From the NCBI RefSeq assembly GCF_050859025.1, contig NZ_CP138200.1, forward strand, positions 6,324,001 through 6,388,000: DNA of 64,000 bases. The letters are read 5' to 3'. Position numbers and translations under genes: made by a program. A model generated the notes under the pieces. That model made no database searches. It was not told the origin of the DNA and saw nothing but the letters and a program-made list of their open reading frames with translations. The DNA is from Wukongibacter sp050859025 (lineage in GTDB: Bacteria > Bacillota > Clostridia > Peptostreptococcales > Caminicellaceae). Below, one piece after another: positions 17,210-26,584 of the stretch (its first letter is position 1; each line of letters starts with the position of its first letter).

Positions 17210-18691
17210 TTATTCTGCCATCTCTTTAGCTAAGTAGTACAAAGACCTTACACCTACACCGGTGCCGCCCTTTGAAATATAGTCCTTATCCTTTTCTGCC
17301 CATGCTGTTCCTGCGATATCTAGATGAATCCAAGGTATATCACCAGCAAATTCTCCAACAAAAATACCTGCGGTTATAGTACCAGGGCTACCGGCTACAT
17401 TTGTTAGATCTGCTTCTGAATGCTTAACCAACTCTTTATATTCTTCAAAAATTGGCATCCTCCAAATATTTTCTCCAGCTTTGTTAAAGCTTTTATCTAT
17501 CATATCAAAAAACTCATCATCGTTACCTATACCTACCGTAGCTGTATGACCTAAACAATGGATTGCTGCTCCTGTTAGAGTTGCAATATCTACTACCTTA
17601 GCCACCTTTTCATGGTTAACAATATAGTACATTGCATCTATCAGGGTCAATCTTCCCTCTGCATCTGTATTTCCAATAAATATTGTCTTTCCACCCATTG
17701 ATCCTATTATATCCCCAGGTTTATAGCTCCTACCGGATATCATATTCTCACAAGCTGCTACAACTGCTGTCACATTGACCTTTAACTTATTTTCTGCTAT
17801 AGCTGACATTGCACCTATTACAGCTGAAGCTCCACCCATATCATTTTTCATTGTATTCATACTCTTCGTAGGCTTTATAGACAATCCACCTGAATCATAG
17901 GTTAAACCTTTACCAACTAGCCCTAGGGTCTCTCCTCCAGGGTTACCAGTATATCTCATAATAATGAACTTTGGTGGCTCTGCAGAACCCTTAGCAACGG
18001 ATAAATAAGACTCCATCTTTAATTCCTGAATTTTTTCTAACTCGTAAACCTCTACCTCAAAGCCCTTTTCTACTCCTAAGTTCTTTACTCTCTCAGCTAA
18101 ATCAGTTGGTGTTAATACATTGGCAGGCTCATTAACTAATACTCTAGCCAGAATAGTGCTATTACCTATACTAATACCTTCTTCAAAACCATTCTTAAAT
18201 TCTTCGTCTATACCATCAAATAGAAGTGTAACTTCCTCTAAAAGCTCCTTCTTGTTATCTGTCTTATAGGAATCAAATTTATAATCTGTCATAACAATGG
18301 CCTCTGCCGTATTTCTACCAATTGCATAGCTGCATTTAAGACCTTCTACTACATGATTCAGGTACACACCTATAGATGTGGGCTTCTTTTTCTTTAATTC
18401 CCTATATCCTTTACCAACAGCCTTTCTAAGAACATTACCCGTCAGTTCTTCCTTTTTACCAAGCCCAATTAGCATAACATCTAGGTTTCTATCCCCATCA
18501 GAAAAGGATATACTATGTACCTCGCCCTTCTTTCCTAAAAACAACTCTTTATCCTTTAAATACTGTATTGGTAGTTTGTTATTATTTAAAAGAGTTACAC
18601 CTCCGTAGTCAACTTCATGATCCTGAAAATACGGTAGTATAAGCCCTTCAAATAAAAGATTTTCATCAAAGCCATTGTAAGTAATTTTCAT
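17210..18691 (-). CDS. pepA: Leucyl aminopeptidase (M17 family)
   Basis: A cytosolic M17 aminopeptidase that removes N-terminal residues from peptides using two metal ions. The 493 residues comprise an N-terminal macro-like domain (about 1-165) and the catalytic domain with KGLTYDSGGLSIKP, MKNDMGGASAV and the M17 signature NTDAEGRL. It is monocistronic; its downstream terminator has been interrupted by the IS3 element, so read-through antisense to the IS is possible. Confidence 0.95.
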   Translation of the reverse strand: MKITYNGFDENLLFEGLILPYFQDHEVDYGGVTLLNNNKLPIQYLKDKELFLGKKGEVHSISFSDGDRNLDVMLIGLGKKEELTGNVLRKAVGKGYRELKKKKPTSIGVYLNHVVEGLKCSYAIGRNTAEAIVMTDYKFDSYKTDNKKELLEEVTLLFDGIDEEFKNGFEEGISIGNSTILARVLVNEPANVLTPTDLAERVKNLGVEKGFEVEVYELEKIQELKMESYLSVAKGSAEPPKFIIMRYTGNPGGETLGLVGKGLTYDSGGLSIKPTKSMNTMKNDMGGASAVIGAMSAIAENKLKVNVTAVVAACENMISGRSYKPGDIIGSMGGKTIFIGNTDAEGRLTLIDAMYYIVNHEKVAKVVDIATLTGAAIHCLGHTATVGIGNDDEFFDMIDKSFNKAGENIWRMPIFEEYKELVKHSEADLTNVAGSPGTITAGIFVGEFAGDIPWIHLDIAGTAWAEKDKDYISKGGTGVGVRSLYYLAKEMAE

Positions 18692-18952
18692 ATAATCTCC
18701 GCTCCTTTAATTCTATTTTATTAAACTTAATTTCTTCTTACCTCTATTATAGTACATATAAATTTATTTTTATATATATATTCAAAAAGTATTTTTAGAA
18801 ACTAAAAAGAAAAATATGTACTATTACAAATACCTTAAAACTATAACATTACAATTTTACTATATATTTACATTAAATAAAAGTACTTATTACTCATAAA
18901 TTGGGTACAAACTATAAACTCTTTATTTTTTATATTAATTCCTATTCCTAAA
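18692..18952. other. AT-rich intergenic region without gene
   Basis: The interval upstream of pepA and downstream of the methyltransferase holds the pepA ribosome-binding site (AAGGAG) and probably its promoter within long A/T runs. I see no ORF, repeat family or strong hairpin. Confidence 0.5.
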
Positions 18953-18983
18953 AAATAAAAAGCCCCTATAATAAGGGCTTTTC
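18953..18983 (-). terminator. Terminator of the RlmL-like methyltransferase gene
   Basis: An AAAAGCCC / GGGCTTTT stem with a 10-base loop, about 35 bases after the stop codon. Confidence 0.8.
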
Positions 18984-19015
18984 ACAATTAAATCTCTATT
19001 CAACCTTCACAAACT

Positions 19016-20158
19016 TTACTCACTTCGTCTTGGCGGCCTAGGCCCAAAATATTGATAATAATAGCATTTTATACGACCATTATAGAGCTTACGGTTTTTA
19101 TCAGCCTTCTTACCAAAGCATTGCTGAAATTCTTCATGGGAGGTAATTACATAGTAGGACCATGTATCGAGCTTTGTAAATACCTTACCCATCTCCTTAT
19201 ATAACCTCTCCACTTCCTTTTTCTCACTAAGCCTTTCTCCATAGGGTGGATTGCATACAATATATCCGTATTTTTTCTTTGAGCTAAGCTCACTCATTGG
19301 TCTTCTTTGAAAATGTATACAGTCTTCTACCCCAGCTTCTTCTGCATTATTAATAGCTATCTTTGCTATTCTACCATCTATATCGTATCCGTAAATCTCC
19401 AGTTCTCTATCATATTCCATAGCTTCATAGGCTTCCTTTTTCACCTTTTTCCATATATCCTTTGGAATCATATCCCACTCTTCTGAGATAAAGCTTCTAT
19501 TAATTCCTGGAGCTATATTTCTTCCTATTAAAGCAGCTTCTATCGGTATAGTCCCCGAACCACAGAAGGGATCTATAAGTACCCTATCAGGACGCCACCT
19601 GCTTATTTTTATCATAGCTGCTGCTAGGGTTTCCTTGAGAGGTGCTTCACTTCCAACTTCTCTATAGCCCCTTTTGTGAAGTCCGGCACCACTGGTATCT
19701 ATTGATACCGTCACCTTATCCTTTAGTATAGAAACCATTATAGGATACTTGGCTCCACTTTCCTCAAACCAATCCTGCATGTAGATGGACTTCATCTTTT
19801 CAACTATAGCCTTCTTAGAAATTGCTTGAATATCTGATAAGCTAAAAAGCTTTGATTTTACTGACTTTGCATTGACAGGAAAATTTGCATCTATCCCAAG
19901 ATAATTTTCCCAGGGCAGCGCCTTAACCTGTTGAAACAATTCTTCAAAGGTTGTAGCCACAAATTCCCCTACCTTTAAATATACTCTGTCTGCACATCTA
20001 AGCCATAGATTACTCTTGCATATAGCCTCTTCATTTCCAGTAAATATTACTCTACCGTTTTCAACCGTAATATCTTCATATCCCAATTCTTTAATTTCTC
20101 TTGCAACTACGGCCTCTATTCCAAATGCCGCCGTTGCTATAAGTTCTAGCTTTGCCAT
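19016..20158 (-). CDS. THUMP-domain class I rRNA methyltransferase, RlmL-like
   Basis: A SAM-dependent RNA guanine-N2 methyltransferase of the COG0116 family (Bacillus YpsC, N-terminal part of E. coli RlmL). The 380 residues comprise a ferredoxin-like and THUMP region (about 1-160) and a Rossmann methyltransferase domain with LIDPFCGSGTIPIEAALIG (motif I) and the catalytic CNPPYGERLSEKK (motif IV, NPPY). The likely target is a 23S rRNA guanine. A pair of family A repeats lies upstream. Confidence 0.9.
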   Translation of the reverse strand: MAKLELIATAAFGIEAVVAREIKELGYEDITVENGRVIFTGNEEAICKSNLWLRCADRVYLKVGEFVATTFEELFQQVKALPWENYLGIDANFPVNAKSVKSKLFSLSDIQAISKKAIVEKMKSIYMQDWFEESGAKYPIMVSILKDKVTVSIDTSGAGLHKRGYREVGSEAPLKETLAAAMIKISRWRPDRVLIDPFCGSGTIPIEAALIGRNIAPGINRSFISEEWDMIPKDIWKKVKKEAYEAMEYDRELEIYGYDIDGRIAKIAINNAEEAGVEDCIHFQRRPMSELSSKKKYGYIVCNPPYGERLSEKKEVERLYKEMGKVFTKLDTWSYYVITSHEEFQQCFGKKADKNRKLYNGRIKCYYYQYFGPRPPRRSE

Positions 20159-20173
20159 TTTATCTCTCCTATC

Positions 20174-20276
20174 ATAGAGGTTCTAGTCAGAATTTTAACC
20201 TATACACATCAAAGCTCCAAAGAAACATAAGATATTTTGATATATATAAATCAAGACTTACTTGGAACTCTCTATA
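20174..20276. repeat. Family A repeat, tandem copy 1
   Basis: A copy in the opposite orientation to most: it begins TAGAGGTTCTAGTCAGAATTTT and ends CTTGGAACTCTCTATA. It is more diverged than its neighbour and shares the TATAGAGA junction with it. Confidence 0.75.
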
Positions 20277-20378
20277 GAGAGATTCCAGTCAAAACTTTAA
20301 TTTATACACATCAAAAATCCTAAGATTCGTCAGATATTTTGATATGTATAAATTAAGATTTACTTGGAACTCTCTATA
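20274..20378. repeat. Family A repeat, tandem copy 2
   Basis: TATAGAGAGATTCCAGTC ... TACTTGGAACTCTCTATA. It ends only 14 bases from the ABC-F stop codon, so the palindrome could act as the transcript end of that gene. Confidence 0.8.
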
Positions 20379-20391
20379 GTTAACTTTTGTC

Positions 20392-22287
20392 TTATGAACT
20401 TAATTTTACCCAATCTTCCAATAAACTTTCAAGCTTTTGTTGTAAAATACATTTTTCCTCATGGATTTCTGCAAGCTTTTCATAGTCATCACTGTTATGA
20501 GATAGCTCTATATCCATATCTTGTATCTGATTTTCTAATCTTTCAATCTCTTCCTCGATTTCCTTAATTCTTTTATCATTTTTCTTGGCTTCTATTGCAG
20601 TCCTATTTTGATCTATATCCTTCCTCTTTACCTTTTTAGTATTGACCTTCTCTTCTATAATTAGCTTTTCTTTTGTTCTTTTTTCTCTATAATAATTATA
20701 ATTTCCTACATAATTAACTAGCTTCTTATTATTTATCTCTACGATTCTGTGGGCTGTTTTATTTATAAAGTATCTATCATGGGATATAAAAATTATCGTT
20801 CCATTAAATTGTCTAAGTGCTTGTTCCATCATTTCTCTAGAATCTATATCAAGATGGTTAGTAGGTTCATCGAGTATTAACAGGTTTATATCACTTTGCA
20901 TAAGCTGGCATAGCTTAAGTCTTACCTTTTCTCCCCCCGATAGATTTTTGACCTTCTTAAATACATCATCGGCATAAAATGAAAACCTCGCCAATATGCT
21001 TCTTGCCTCACCTTCAGATACAGGATGTTTTTCTCTAAACGTCTCTAAAATAGTTTGTTCTTTATTACTAAACTTAATTTCCTGCTGTAAATATCCTATT
21101 TTAGCTGCTGAAGCTATTTTAACATCTCCTCCATCTGCATTTACCTCATTTAGTAATATTTTTAAAAGGGTAGACTTTCCACAGCCATTTTTTCCTAAAA
21201 TAGCTACCTTCTCACTGTATGTTACATGAAAATCTAAGTCTTTCAATATGACTTTATCTCCAAACCTTTTTTCTAAATCCCTTACTTTGATTACATCCCT
21301 TCCAGATCTAGAGTCTGTGGAAAAATCAAGCTTCATACTTGTTTTATCCACAACAGGTCTGTCTATCTTATCCATCTTATCAATTCTTTTTTGCATACTT
21401 GCTGCTTTTTTAAACATTTTATCGTTATCCCCACGATTTCCCCAATCTTTAAACCTTTTGATTGCTTCCTCCATCGACTTGATCTTCTTCTGCTGTGATT
21501 TATAAAGTTCAAGCTGCTGTATAAATCTTCTTTCCTTTTCTTCAATGTAGTAGGAGTAATTTCCAAGATAAATATTTGACTTCCCCTTCTCAATCTCTAC
21601 TATCTTTCCCACAACCGCATCTAAAAAATATCTGTCATGGGATATAATAAGCACAGTTCCCTTATATTCCTTTAAAAACTCCTCAAGCCATTCAACTGAT
21701 TCTATATCCAAATGATTAGTAGGCTCATCGAGTAAAAGTATATTTGGGTTTAGAAGCAATATTTTTCCAAGCATAACGGTAGTCTTTTCTCCTCCACTTA
21801 ATGTATTAAAAAGTCTTTCTCTAAATTTATTGTCAATTTTAAGCCCTGTACATATCTTGCTTATCTTTTCTTCTATTTCATAACCTCCACTATTTTCATA
21901 CTCCATCTGTAAATCTCCATATTTTTTCATTATACCCTCAAGCTTTCCATCTTCTATCCTCGTCATTTCTGATTCAAGACTTCTTAGGTTTTCCTTTATA
22001 CTTAGTACATTTCTAAATGCCTCATTTAACACGTCATCAGCTCTATAATGCTCTGGATACTCTGGTATCTGATCTAGATACCCTATAGTAGCACCCTTTC
22101 TTATAGATAAGGTTCCACCATCATAGCTCTCTATCTTAGATATTATTTTAAATATTGTAGTTTTACCTGTACCATTTCGTCCTAGTATACCTACTATTTC
22201 TCCACTTTGAATCTCAAAACTAATATCCTCTAAAACCTTGTTGGCTCCATAATACTTTTCTACATTTTTTAAACCAATCTCTATCAT
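20392..22287 (-). CDS. ABC-F family ATPase
   Basis: A 631-residue soluble ABC-F protein, a class that acts on ribosomes in translation or antibiotic protection; it has no membrane domain. There are two nucleotide-binding domains: Walker A GRNGTGKTT (about 36-44) and GKNGCGKST (about 360), signatures TLSGGEKT and NLSGGEKVRL, and two LLLDEPTNHLD / LILDEPTNHLD Walker B motifs. A linker (P-site tRNA interaction motif) at about 240-310 and a C-terminal coiled coil (about 535-631) place it with YdiF/Uup-like members rather than a transporter. The exact subfamily needs a tree. Confidence 0.92.
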   Translation of the reverse strand: MIEIGLKNVEKYYGANKVLEDISFEIQSGEIVGILGRNGTGKTTIFKIISKIESYDGGTLSIRKGATIGYLDQIPEYPEHYRADDVLNEAFRNVLSIKENLRSLESEMTRIEDGKLEGIMKKYGDLQMEYENSGGYEIEEKISKICTGLKIDNKFRERLFNTLSGGEKTTVMLGKILLLNPNILLLDEPTNHLDIESVEWLEEFLKEYKGTVLIISHDRYFLDAVVGKIVEIEKGKSNIYLGNYSYYIEEKERRFIQQLELYKSQQKKIKSMEEAIKRFKDWGNRGDNDKMFKKAASMQKRIDKMDKIDRPVVDKTSMKLDFSTDSRSGRDVIKVRDLEKRFGDKVILKDLDFHVTYSEKVAILGKNGCGKSTLLKILLNEVNADGGDVKIASAAKIGYLQQEIKFSNKEQTILETFREKHPVSEGEARSILARFSFYADDVFKKVKNLSGGEKVRLKLCQLMQSDINLLILDEPTNHLDIDSREMMEQALRQFNGTIIFISHDRYFINKTAHRIVEINNKKLVNYVGNYNYYREKRTKEKLIIEEKVNTKKVKRKDIDQNRTAIEAKKNDKRIKEIEEEIERLENQIQDMDIELSHNSDDYEKLAEIHEEKCILQQKLESLLEDWVKLSS

Positions 22288-22378
22288 TTTTTATTCCTCC
22301 TCTATTATAAAGTTCCAAGTTTAACTTGTTGAGCTATTTCTTCTGAAAAGCTAAATTAATATTTAATTTTCCTTGTAA

Positions 22379-22423
22379 CAAAAAAGGCCTAAGCAAAGTA
22401 AATCTCTGCTTAGACCTTTTTTA
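22379..22423 (-). terminator. Hairpin terminator upstream of ABC-F
   Basis: An AAAAAAGGCCTAAGCA / TGCTTAGACCTTTTTT stem with a 14-base loop. It lies in the region between the ABC-F start and the 39-residue ORF, so it would end a minus-strand transcript from that ORF. Confidence 0.75.
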
Positions 22424-22496
22424 TTAAATATATACTAAAAGCTTTATAGACATAGAAAACCCAGGAAAGTAGATTCTCACCTGGGTAAATAAGCTG

Positions 22497-22606
22497 TATA
22501 ATACGATAAATATATTACATTATGGAGATATTGCAGCTATAGCATATAAGCATTGCAAAACTCTATAATATAATAAATCTTTCGTAACTCAATATATTTA
22601 TAATTT
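22497..22606. repeat. Probable degenerate family B repeat
   Basis: ATAATACGATAAATATATTACATT at the left and TAATAAATCTTTCGTAACTCAATATA at the right resemble the degenerate copy at 270. The centre is unrelated. Confidence 0.35.
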
Positions 22607-22629
22607 AGGTAAAGATGATTTACTTAATT

Positions 22630-22749
22630 TTAGTTGACATAATATTTAATTTTGGACACACTTCTCCCTTGGTTTAAAAAAGTAAAAATTATTGCACGAT
22701 TTACTGGAAGTTTATCCAAAATACAATCAACTAAAACTTGAGTCTTCAC
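22630..22749 (-). CDS. Small protein of 39 residues, unknown function
   Basis: A GTG start at 22749 is preceded by AAGGAGGTG seven bases away, one of the best ribosome-binding sites in the window. The product begins MKTQVLVDCILDKLPVNR and ends NQGRSVSKIKYYVN, mostly hydrophobic in the middle (AIIFTFL). A transcript could end at the 22379-22423 hairpin. I do not recognise it; a leader peptide, toxin-like peptide or remnant of a larger gene are all possible. Confidence 0.45.
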   Translation of the reverse strand: MKTQVLVDCILDKLPVNRAIIFTFLNQGRSVSKIKYYVN

Positions 22750-22799
22750 CTTTACACCTCCTTCGAATTATATATTTATATTTTATCACATATTTCTAG

Positions 22800-23149
22800 T
22801 AAATTGCAATATTCTTATAATCTAGGTTGATTTACATTGAATTAATTAGAGCATAGCTTCAATACTCTGCAAAAATGATTGTTTTAAAATAGTAATTACT
22901 TCTTAAAAAATTCCTACAATCACAAAAATTGAAACTCAAAATAGGAACTTTAAAATACATCCAAAACAAAGCAATACCAATAAATAGAATTTGCATTGAT
23001 GATGATTGCAGCTATGTTCTAATTACCCCCATTTTGGTAAAGCAACCATCACTAATTCTATGAGCATATTGTACTAAAACTGTTGCTTTAACATTATCAA
23101 GCTTCTTTTTGCTAGAACATCAGTTTAATTTATGATTTTTCCGAAATAA
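22800..23149. other. Intergenic region with a coding remnant
   Basis: No complete gene is visible. On the minus strand, about 23015-23110, an open frame without a start reads KKKLDNVKATVLVQYAHRI and ends in TAG, looking like the decayed C-terminus of a gene I cannot identify. The rest is A/T-rich. Confidence 0.3.
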
Positions 23150-23674
23150 TCAATTATAGATTTCAATTTCATAGTTACTTAAGTTTTCATCTGTTTTCAA
23201 ATACCAAATTCTAATATCTTTTTTATTTTGAATTATTCTAGCTTGTTTTCCAGCAAAATGAATACTATTTATATTTTTATCATATACAATTCCACCGTAA
23301 ATATAGCTTGTTTTATTTTTAGAATAATTTAACGAGTGTTTAAAAAAACTTGTATCTCGATTGCTAGAAGTCATAGGTATTTGACCTCTAATTGAAATAA
23401 CTTTCCATGATCTATTCCATTTTTTTAGTAAAAAAGCATGTGATATTGCATTATTTTGATTTTGATAGAATATAAATTTTGAATTAGAATTGATATCCAC
23501 TGTATTCAAGATTGTCTTTAATTTAAAAGGTCCATCGTAACTTGATAAGTTAAATTTTAATGCACTTATAGGATCTTTTGTTCGAAAATAGTAATTTGCT
23601 ATATTAAAAATAATAATGATTAATAGAAGAAATATTAAACTACTTATTATATTTTTTCTGAAACTCTTTTTCAT
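23150..23674 (-). CDS. Membrane-anchored or secreted protein, unknown
   Basis: A 174-residue product with a Lys/Arg N-terminus and one long hydrophobic segment (about 9-27), followed by a polar extracellular domain rich in Ser, Asn and Lys. It contains aromatic strands such as FLLKKWNRSWKVISIRG and RIWYLKTDENLSNYEIEIYN. No family is recognised; a stand-alone secreted beta-sheet protein is suggested by composition only. It lies divergently to the secreted 350-residue gene. Confidence 0.6.
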   Translation of the reverse strand: MKKSFRKNIISSLIFLLLIIIIFNIANYYFRTKDPISALKFNLSSYDGPFKLKTILNTVDINSNSKFIFYQNQNNAISHAFLLKKWNRSWKVISIRGQIPMTSSNRDTSFFKHSLNYSKNKTSYIYGGIVYDKNINSIHFAGKQARIIQNKKDIRIWYLKTDENLSNYEIEIYN

Positions 23675-23908
23675 AAAAATATCTCCCTTTATATATTTAT
23701 ATTTAATCTATTGATAATTTTAACATATTATAATGATATTACCTAGTATATTTTTCTATTTTTAATTGTAATTTCTTTTATTGTAAAATATTTTTAATTA
23801 TTTCTTAATTATTTCTTTTTTTACATATTTAGACATTTTTTTTGATTTTATAATGTTATACTGTTTCTTGCATGCATGCAAAAATCTATAAAATAAGGAG
23901 AATTTATT

Positions 23909-24961
23909 ATGAAGTTTAAAAAAATATCATTACTTATTGTTCTATCAATGCTATTATTATCATCATTCACATCATTTGCAGGAGCAGATGATTTAGATGT
24001 AGTAGAAAAACAATTAAATCAAAGAATTTTAAAGCTAAAATCATATGATCTAAACAAATTAAAAAATCTAGGATTTTCAGATGAGCAAATTAAATTTTTG
24101 TCAGACAAAGAAATTAAGGATATTTTAACTAATAATTATAAATCCATAGGTTGTAGTGAAAAACAGACATACTTAGTTTTATATAAAAGTTTTGATAATT
24201 CAAGCAAGAGATCATTTTCTTCTCAAAATGAAAATGGTGAAGTATATTCTGCAATGATTCCCCTTACCAAAGAAGAAAAAAGAGATTATTTAAAAAACAA
24301 AAAGTTGTTTGTATCAGATATTGTAAAAAATATAAAAAGGCTTGATAAGATAAAAGACATCAATACATATAAAATAATAGATGGAAAAAAAGAAGAAATT
24401 GACTTAGATTCCTTTGTGTCTAGAAAATCATCAGGTAGTTCAACTGAAGAAAATATGGATTGGGGAGTTTTAGAATTTGGAATAAATGCTTACGATATGT
24501 CCACTAGTACAAAAATAAAAAAGAAATTAGGAATGGATTTTGCTTGGACTGACAGTCCTGGTACTTTAGGCACAGATGCAATGGCATTGTCACATACTGG
24601 TTTAAATGTTGGTATAACAGATTGTTATGATGATGGGGCATATATGAAATATTATTATGGAAATGAATGGAGAGATGGAAATAAATACATTGATAGCGAT
24701 CCAGAAGGAAATGGTTTATCTGCTGAAATAGATCTTAGAACTGGTAGATGCTATGGACGAGCATATGTAGTGATAGGTAATACGAAGAAGAATGTTGATG
24801 AAGATAATTATTTCTTTATGGTGGCGAAATTTGCTCATGCTATAAAAGGTTATAGATTAAACCCTTGTATAGGAGTAGGATCTGTATCTTTTTCACCATC
24901 TACTTCTACTAAAATTGTAGAATCAGATACTTTAAAAATTAATAGCATAAAAACATATTAG
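23909..24961 (+). CDS. Secreted protein of unknown function
   Basis: A 350-residue product with a clear signal peptide (MKFKKISLLIVLSMLLLSSF, cleavage likely after FTSFAGA near 26). A helical Lys/Asp-rich region (about 30-160) is followed by a C-terminal domain (about 180-340) rich in Asp, Gly and aromatics: MDWGVLEFGINAYDMSTSTK, DFAWTDSPGTLGTDAMALSH, GSVSFSPSTSTKIV. I recognise no family. The ribosome-binding site is AAGGAG. No co-transcribed partner is visible; the next plus-strand gene is 900 bases away. Confidence 0.7.
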   Translation: MKFKKISLLIVLSMLLLSSFTSFAGADDLDVVEKQLNQRILKLKSYDLNKLKNLGFSDEQIKFLSDKEIKDILTNNYKSIGCSEKQTYLVLYKSFDNSSKRSFSSQNENGEVYSAMIPLTKEEKRDYLKNKKLFVSDIVKNIKRLDKIKDINTYKIIDGKKEEIDLDSFVSRKSSGSSTEENMDWGVLEFGINAYDMSTSTKIKKKLGMDFAWTDSPGTLGTDAMALSHTGLNVGITDCYDDGAYMKYYYGNEWRDGNKYIDSDPEGNGLSAEIDLRTGRCYGRAYVVIGNTKKNVDEDNYFFMVAKFAHAIKGYRLNPCIGVGSVSFSPSTSTKIVESDTLKINSIKTY

Positions 24962-25128
24962 ATTAATATGGCTTGAGGTCTCGCCAACATTATGCAACTA
25001 GAAGCAAAGTAGGTAGAAATAAGTCTGCACCAAACATATAGGACCATGGTATACATAAAACTCTAAGTTTTGATTAAGCCATAGTCCTATTGTGCTTTTT
25101 AAGTATTGATTGTTCTCGACACTGCCTA

Positions 25129-25626
25129 TTACATATTCAGCAGCCATATAGATAAATTTAAAACCGATGCAAAGGTAACCCATAATATATATGGAACTAG
25201 GAGATACCCTGCAACCTTATCAATCCTATAGAACTTAATTGTAGTAATAATTATCAATACTAGCAGTATGATTATTTCAATGTATGCTAAGCCCCTTAAT
25301 TCTAATCTAAAGAAAATTATTGACCATAGGAAATTAAAGATAAGCTGTAATCCATAATAGAAGAGTGCACTTCTTACATCGGATCTTTCTATTCCATACA
25401 TCCATATCCTATAGCTTGCAATTCCCATAAGTATATACAATATTGTCCAGGCTGGCTGAAAAATTTGAGCCGGTGGTGCAAAGCTTGGTTTATTAAGCTG
25501 CCCATAGGTCTGGAATGCATCTCTGATAAAATATGAGCTAAGAAATCCCACCAACAATGGGATCATAATACTAATAATAAGTGAAGACCAATTAATTCTT
25601 CCATTAACTCTAAATAATCTTAACAA
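25129..25626 (-). CDS. tspO: TspO/MBR family protein
   Basis: A five-helix membrane protein of the tryptophan-rich sensory/benzodiazepine receptor family, which binds porphyrins. The 165 residues carry the family motif PSFAPPAQIFQPAWTILYILMG (loop 1 to helix 2), followed by ASYRIW and the LRGLAYIEI region. The C-terminus LNLSIWLLNM is typical. Monocistronic. Confidence 0.92.
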   Translation of the reverse strand: MLRLFRVNGRINWSSLIISIMIPLLVGFLSSYFIRDAFQTYGQLNKPSFAPPAQIFQPAWTILYILMGIASYRIWMYGIERSDVRSALFYYGLQLIFNFLWSIIFFRLELRGLAYIEIIILLVLIIITTIKFYRIDKVAGYLLVPYILWVTFASVLNLSIWLLNM

Positions 25627-25858
25627 CTTAATTCCCCCAATACTCTTTTTTAATTAATATTCATATCAATTAAAGGGCATGCCAAAACATATTTTTGAAT
25701 ATATAACAGATCTTTGAAATATTTCCCTTGATAATAAGCAAAATTATTGATATATCTCTATTTTATTAGATATTATTGAAGGAAATTAAGAACTTTAGTC
25801 GAATAACTAATGGTAAATGAACCAACGGAATTCGGCTATATTTAATTAGGGGGATACT

Positions 25859-26503
25859 ATGGAAAATAAAGACAATACAGCACTGTCTGCTTCAATGGAA
25901 GATATCGTAAACAGCTTGCCTGATATAATATCTTCTAAGGTCGTTCTTGATGAAAATGAAGAAATACTAGAGTTACACGTTTTATCTAGTAACAATAGAA
26001 ATCCTAAGCAAATATCAAGAGATATCCAATCAGCTCTAGCTGCAAAGTTCGGAATCTCTATTGACCATAAGAAAGTCAGCATAGCTCAAGTAGCCTTTAA
26101 TCAAGATAGAAATAACAACTTTAGACTAGTAATTGATTCGATTAATTATTCTACCATAGGTAATATTGCTGAAATAAAAGTAGTGCTTCGAAAGGGTGAC
26201 GATGTCTATGAAGGTATAGCAAGAGGTGCAAACTCTACCATGAATACCTATAGATTGATAGCTTCAGCTACCCTCGATTGTATACATAATGTATTAAATA
26301 TAGCTAATACCTTTGTTGTTGAAGATATAGAAAAGATAAACTTAGCTAAAAAGGATGTACTTACAGTAGCTATTAGCTTTATTACTGCTTATCAAGAGGA
26401 ATTATTAGTTGGTTCTGCCATAATAAGAAAAAATGAAAAGGAAAGTATTGTAAAGGCGACTTTAGATGCTATAAATAGAAGAATAGTTAGGTTTAACAAT
26501 TGA
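25859..26503 (+). CDS. Conserved clostridial protein, unknown function
   Basis: A 214-residue soluble protein with an AGGGGG ribosome-binding site. The N-terminal third contains VVLDENEEILELHVLSSNNR and a helix QISRDIQSALAAKFGISIDHKK. The later part holds two similar units (IAEIKVVLRKGDDVYEGIAR and LVGSAIIRKNEKESIVKATL), suggesting an internal duplication. I recall similar hypothetical proteins in other Clostridia near HD-GYP genes but know of no function. Confidence 0.6.
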   Translation: MENKDNTALSASMEDIVNSLPDIISSKVVLDENEEILELHVLSSNNRNPKQISRDIQSALAAKFGISIDHKKVSIAQVAFNQDRNNNFRLVIDSINYSTIGNIAEIKVVLRKGDDVYEGIARGANSTMNTYRLIASATLDCIHNVLNIANTFVVEDIEKINLAKKDVLTVAISFITAYQEELLVGSAIIRKNEKESIVKATLDAINRRIVRFNN

Positions 26504-26517
26504 TTATATAGGATAAT

Positions 26518-26546
26518 TTAAAGCTTTGACTGTAATCTCTATATAA
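26518..26546. repeat. Family A repeat remnant
   Basis: Only the right end remains (AATTTAAAGCTTTGACTGTAATCTCTATA). Confidence 0.45.
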
Positions 26547-26584
26547 CAAGTCTTTTAGATTTATAAATATATTCAATATAGTTA

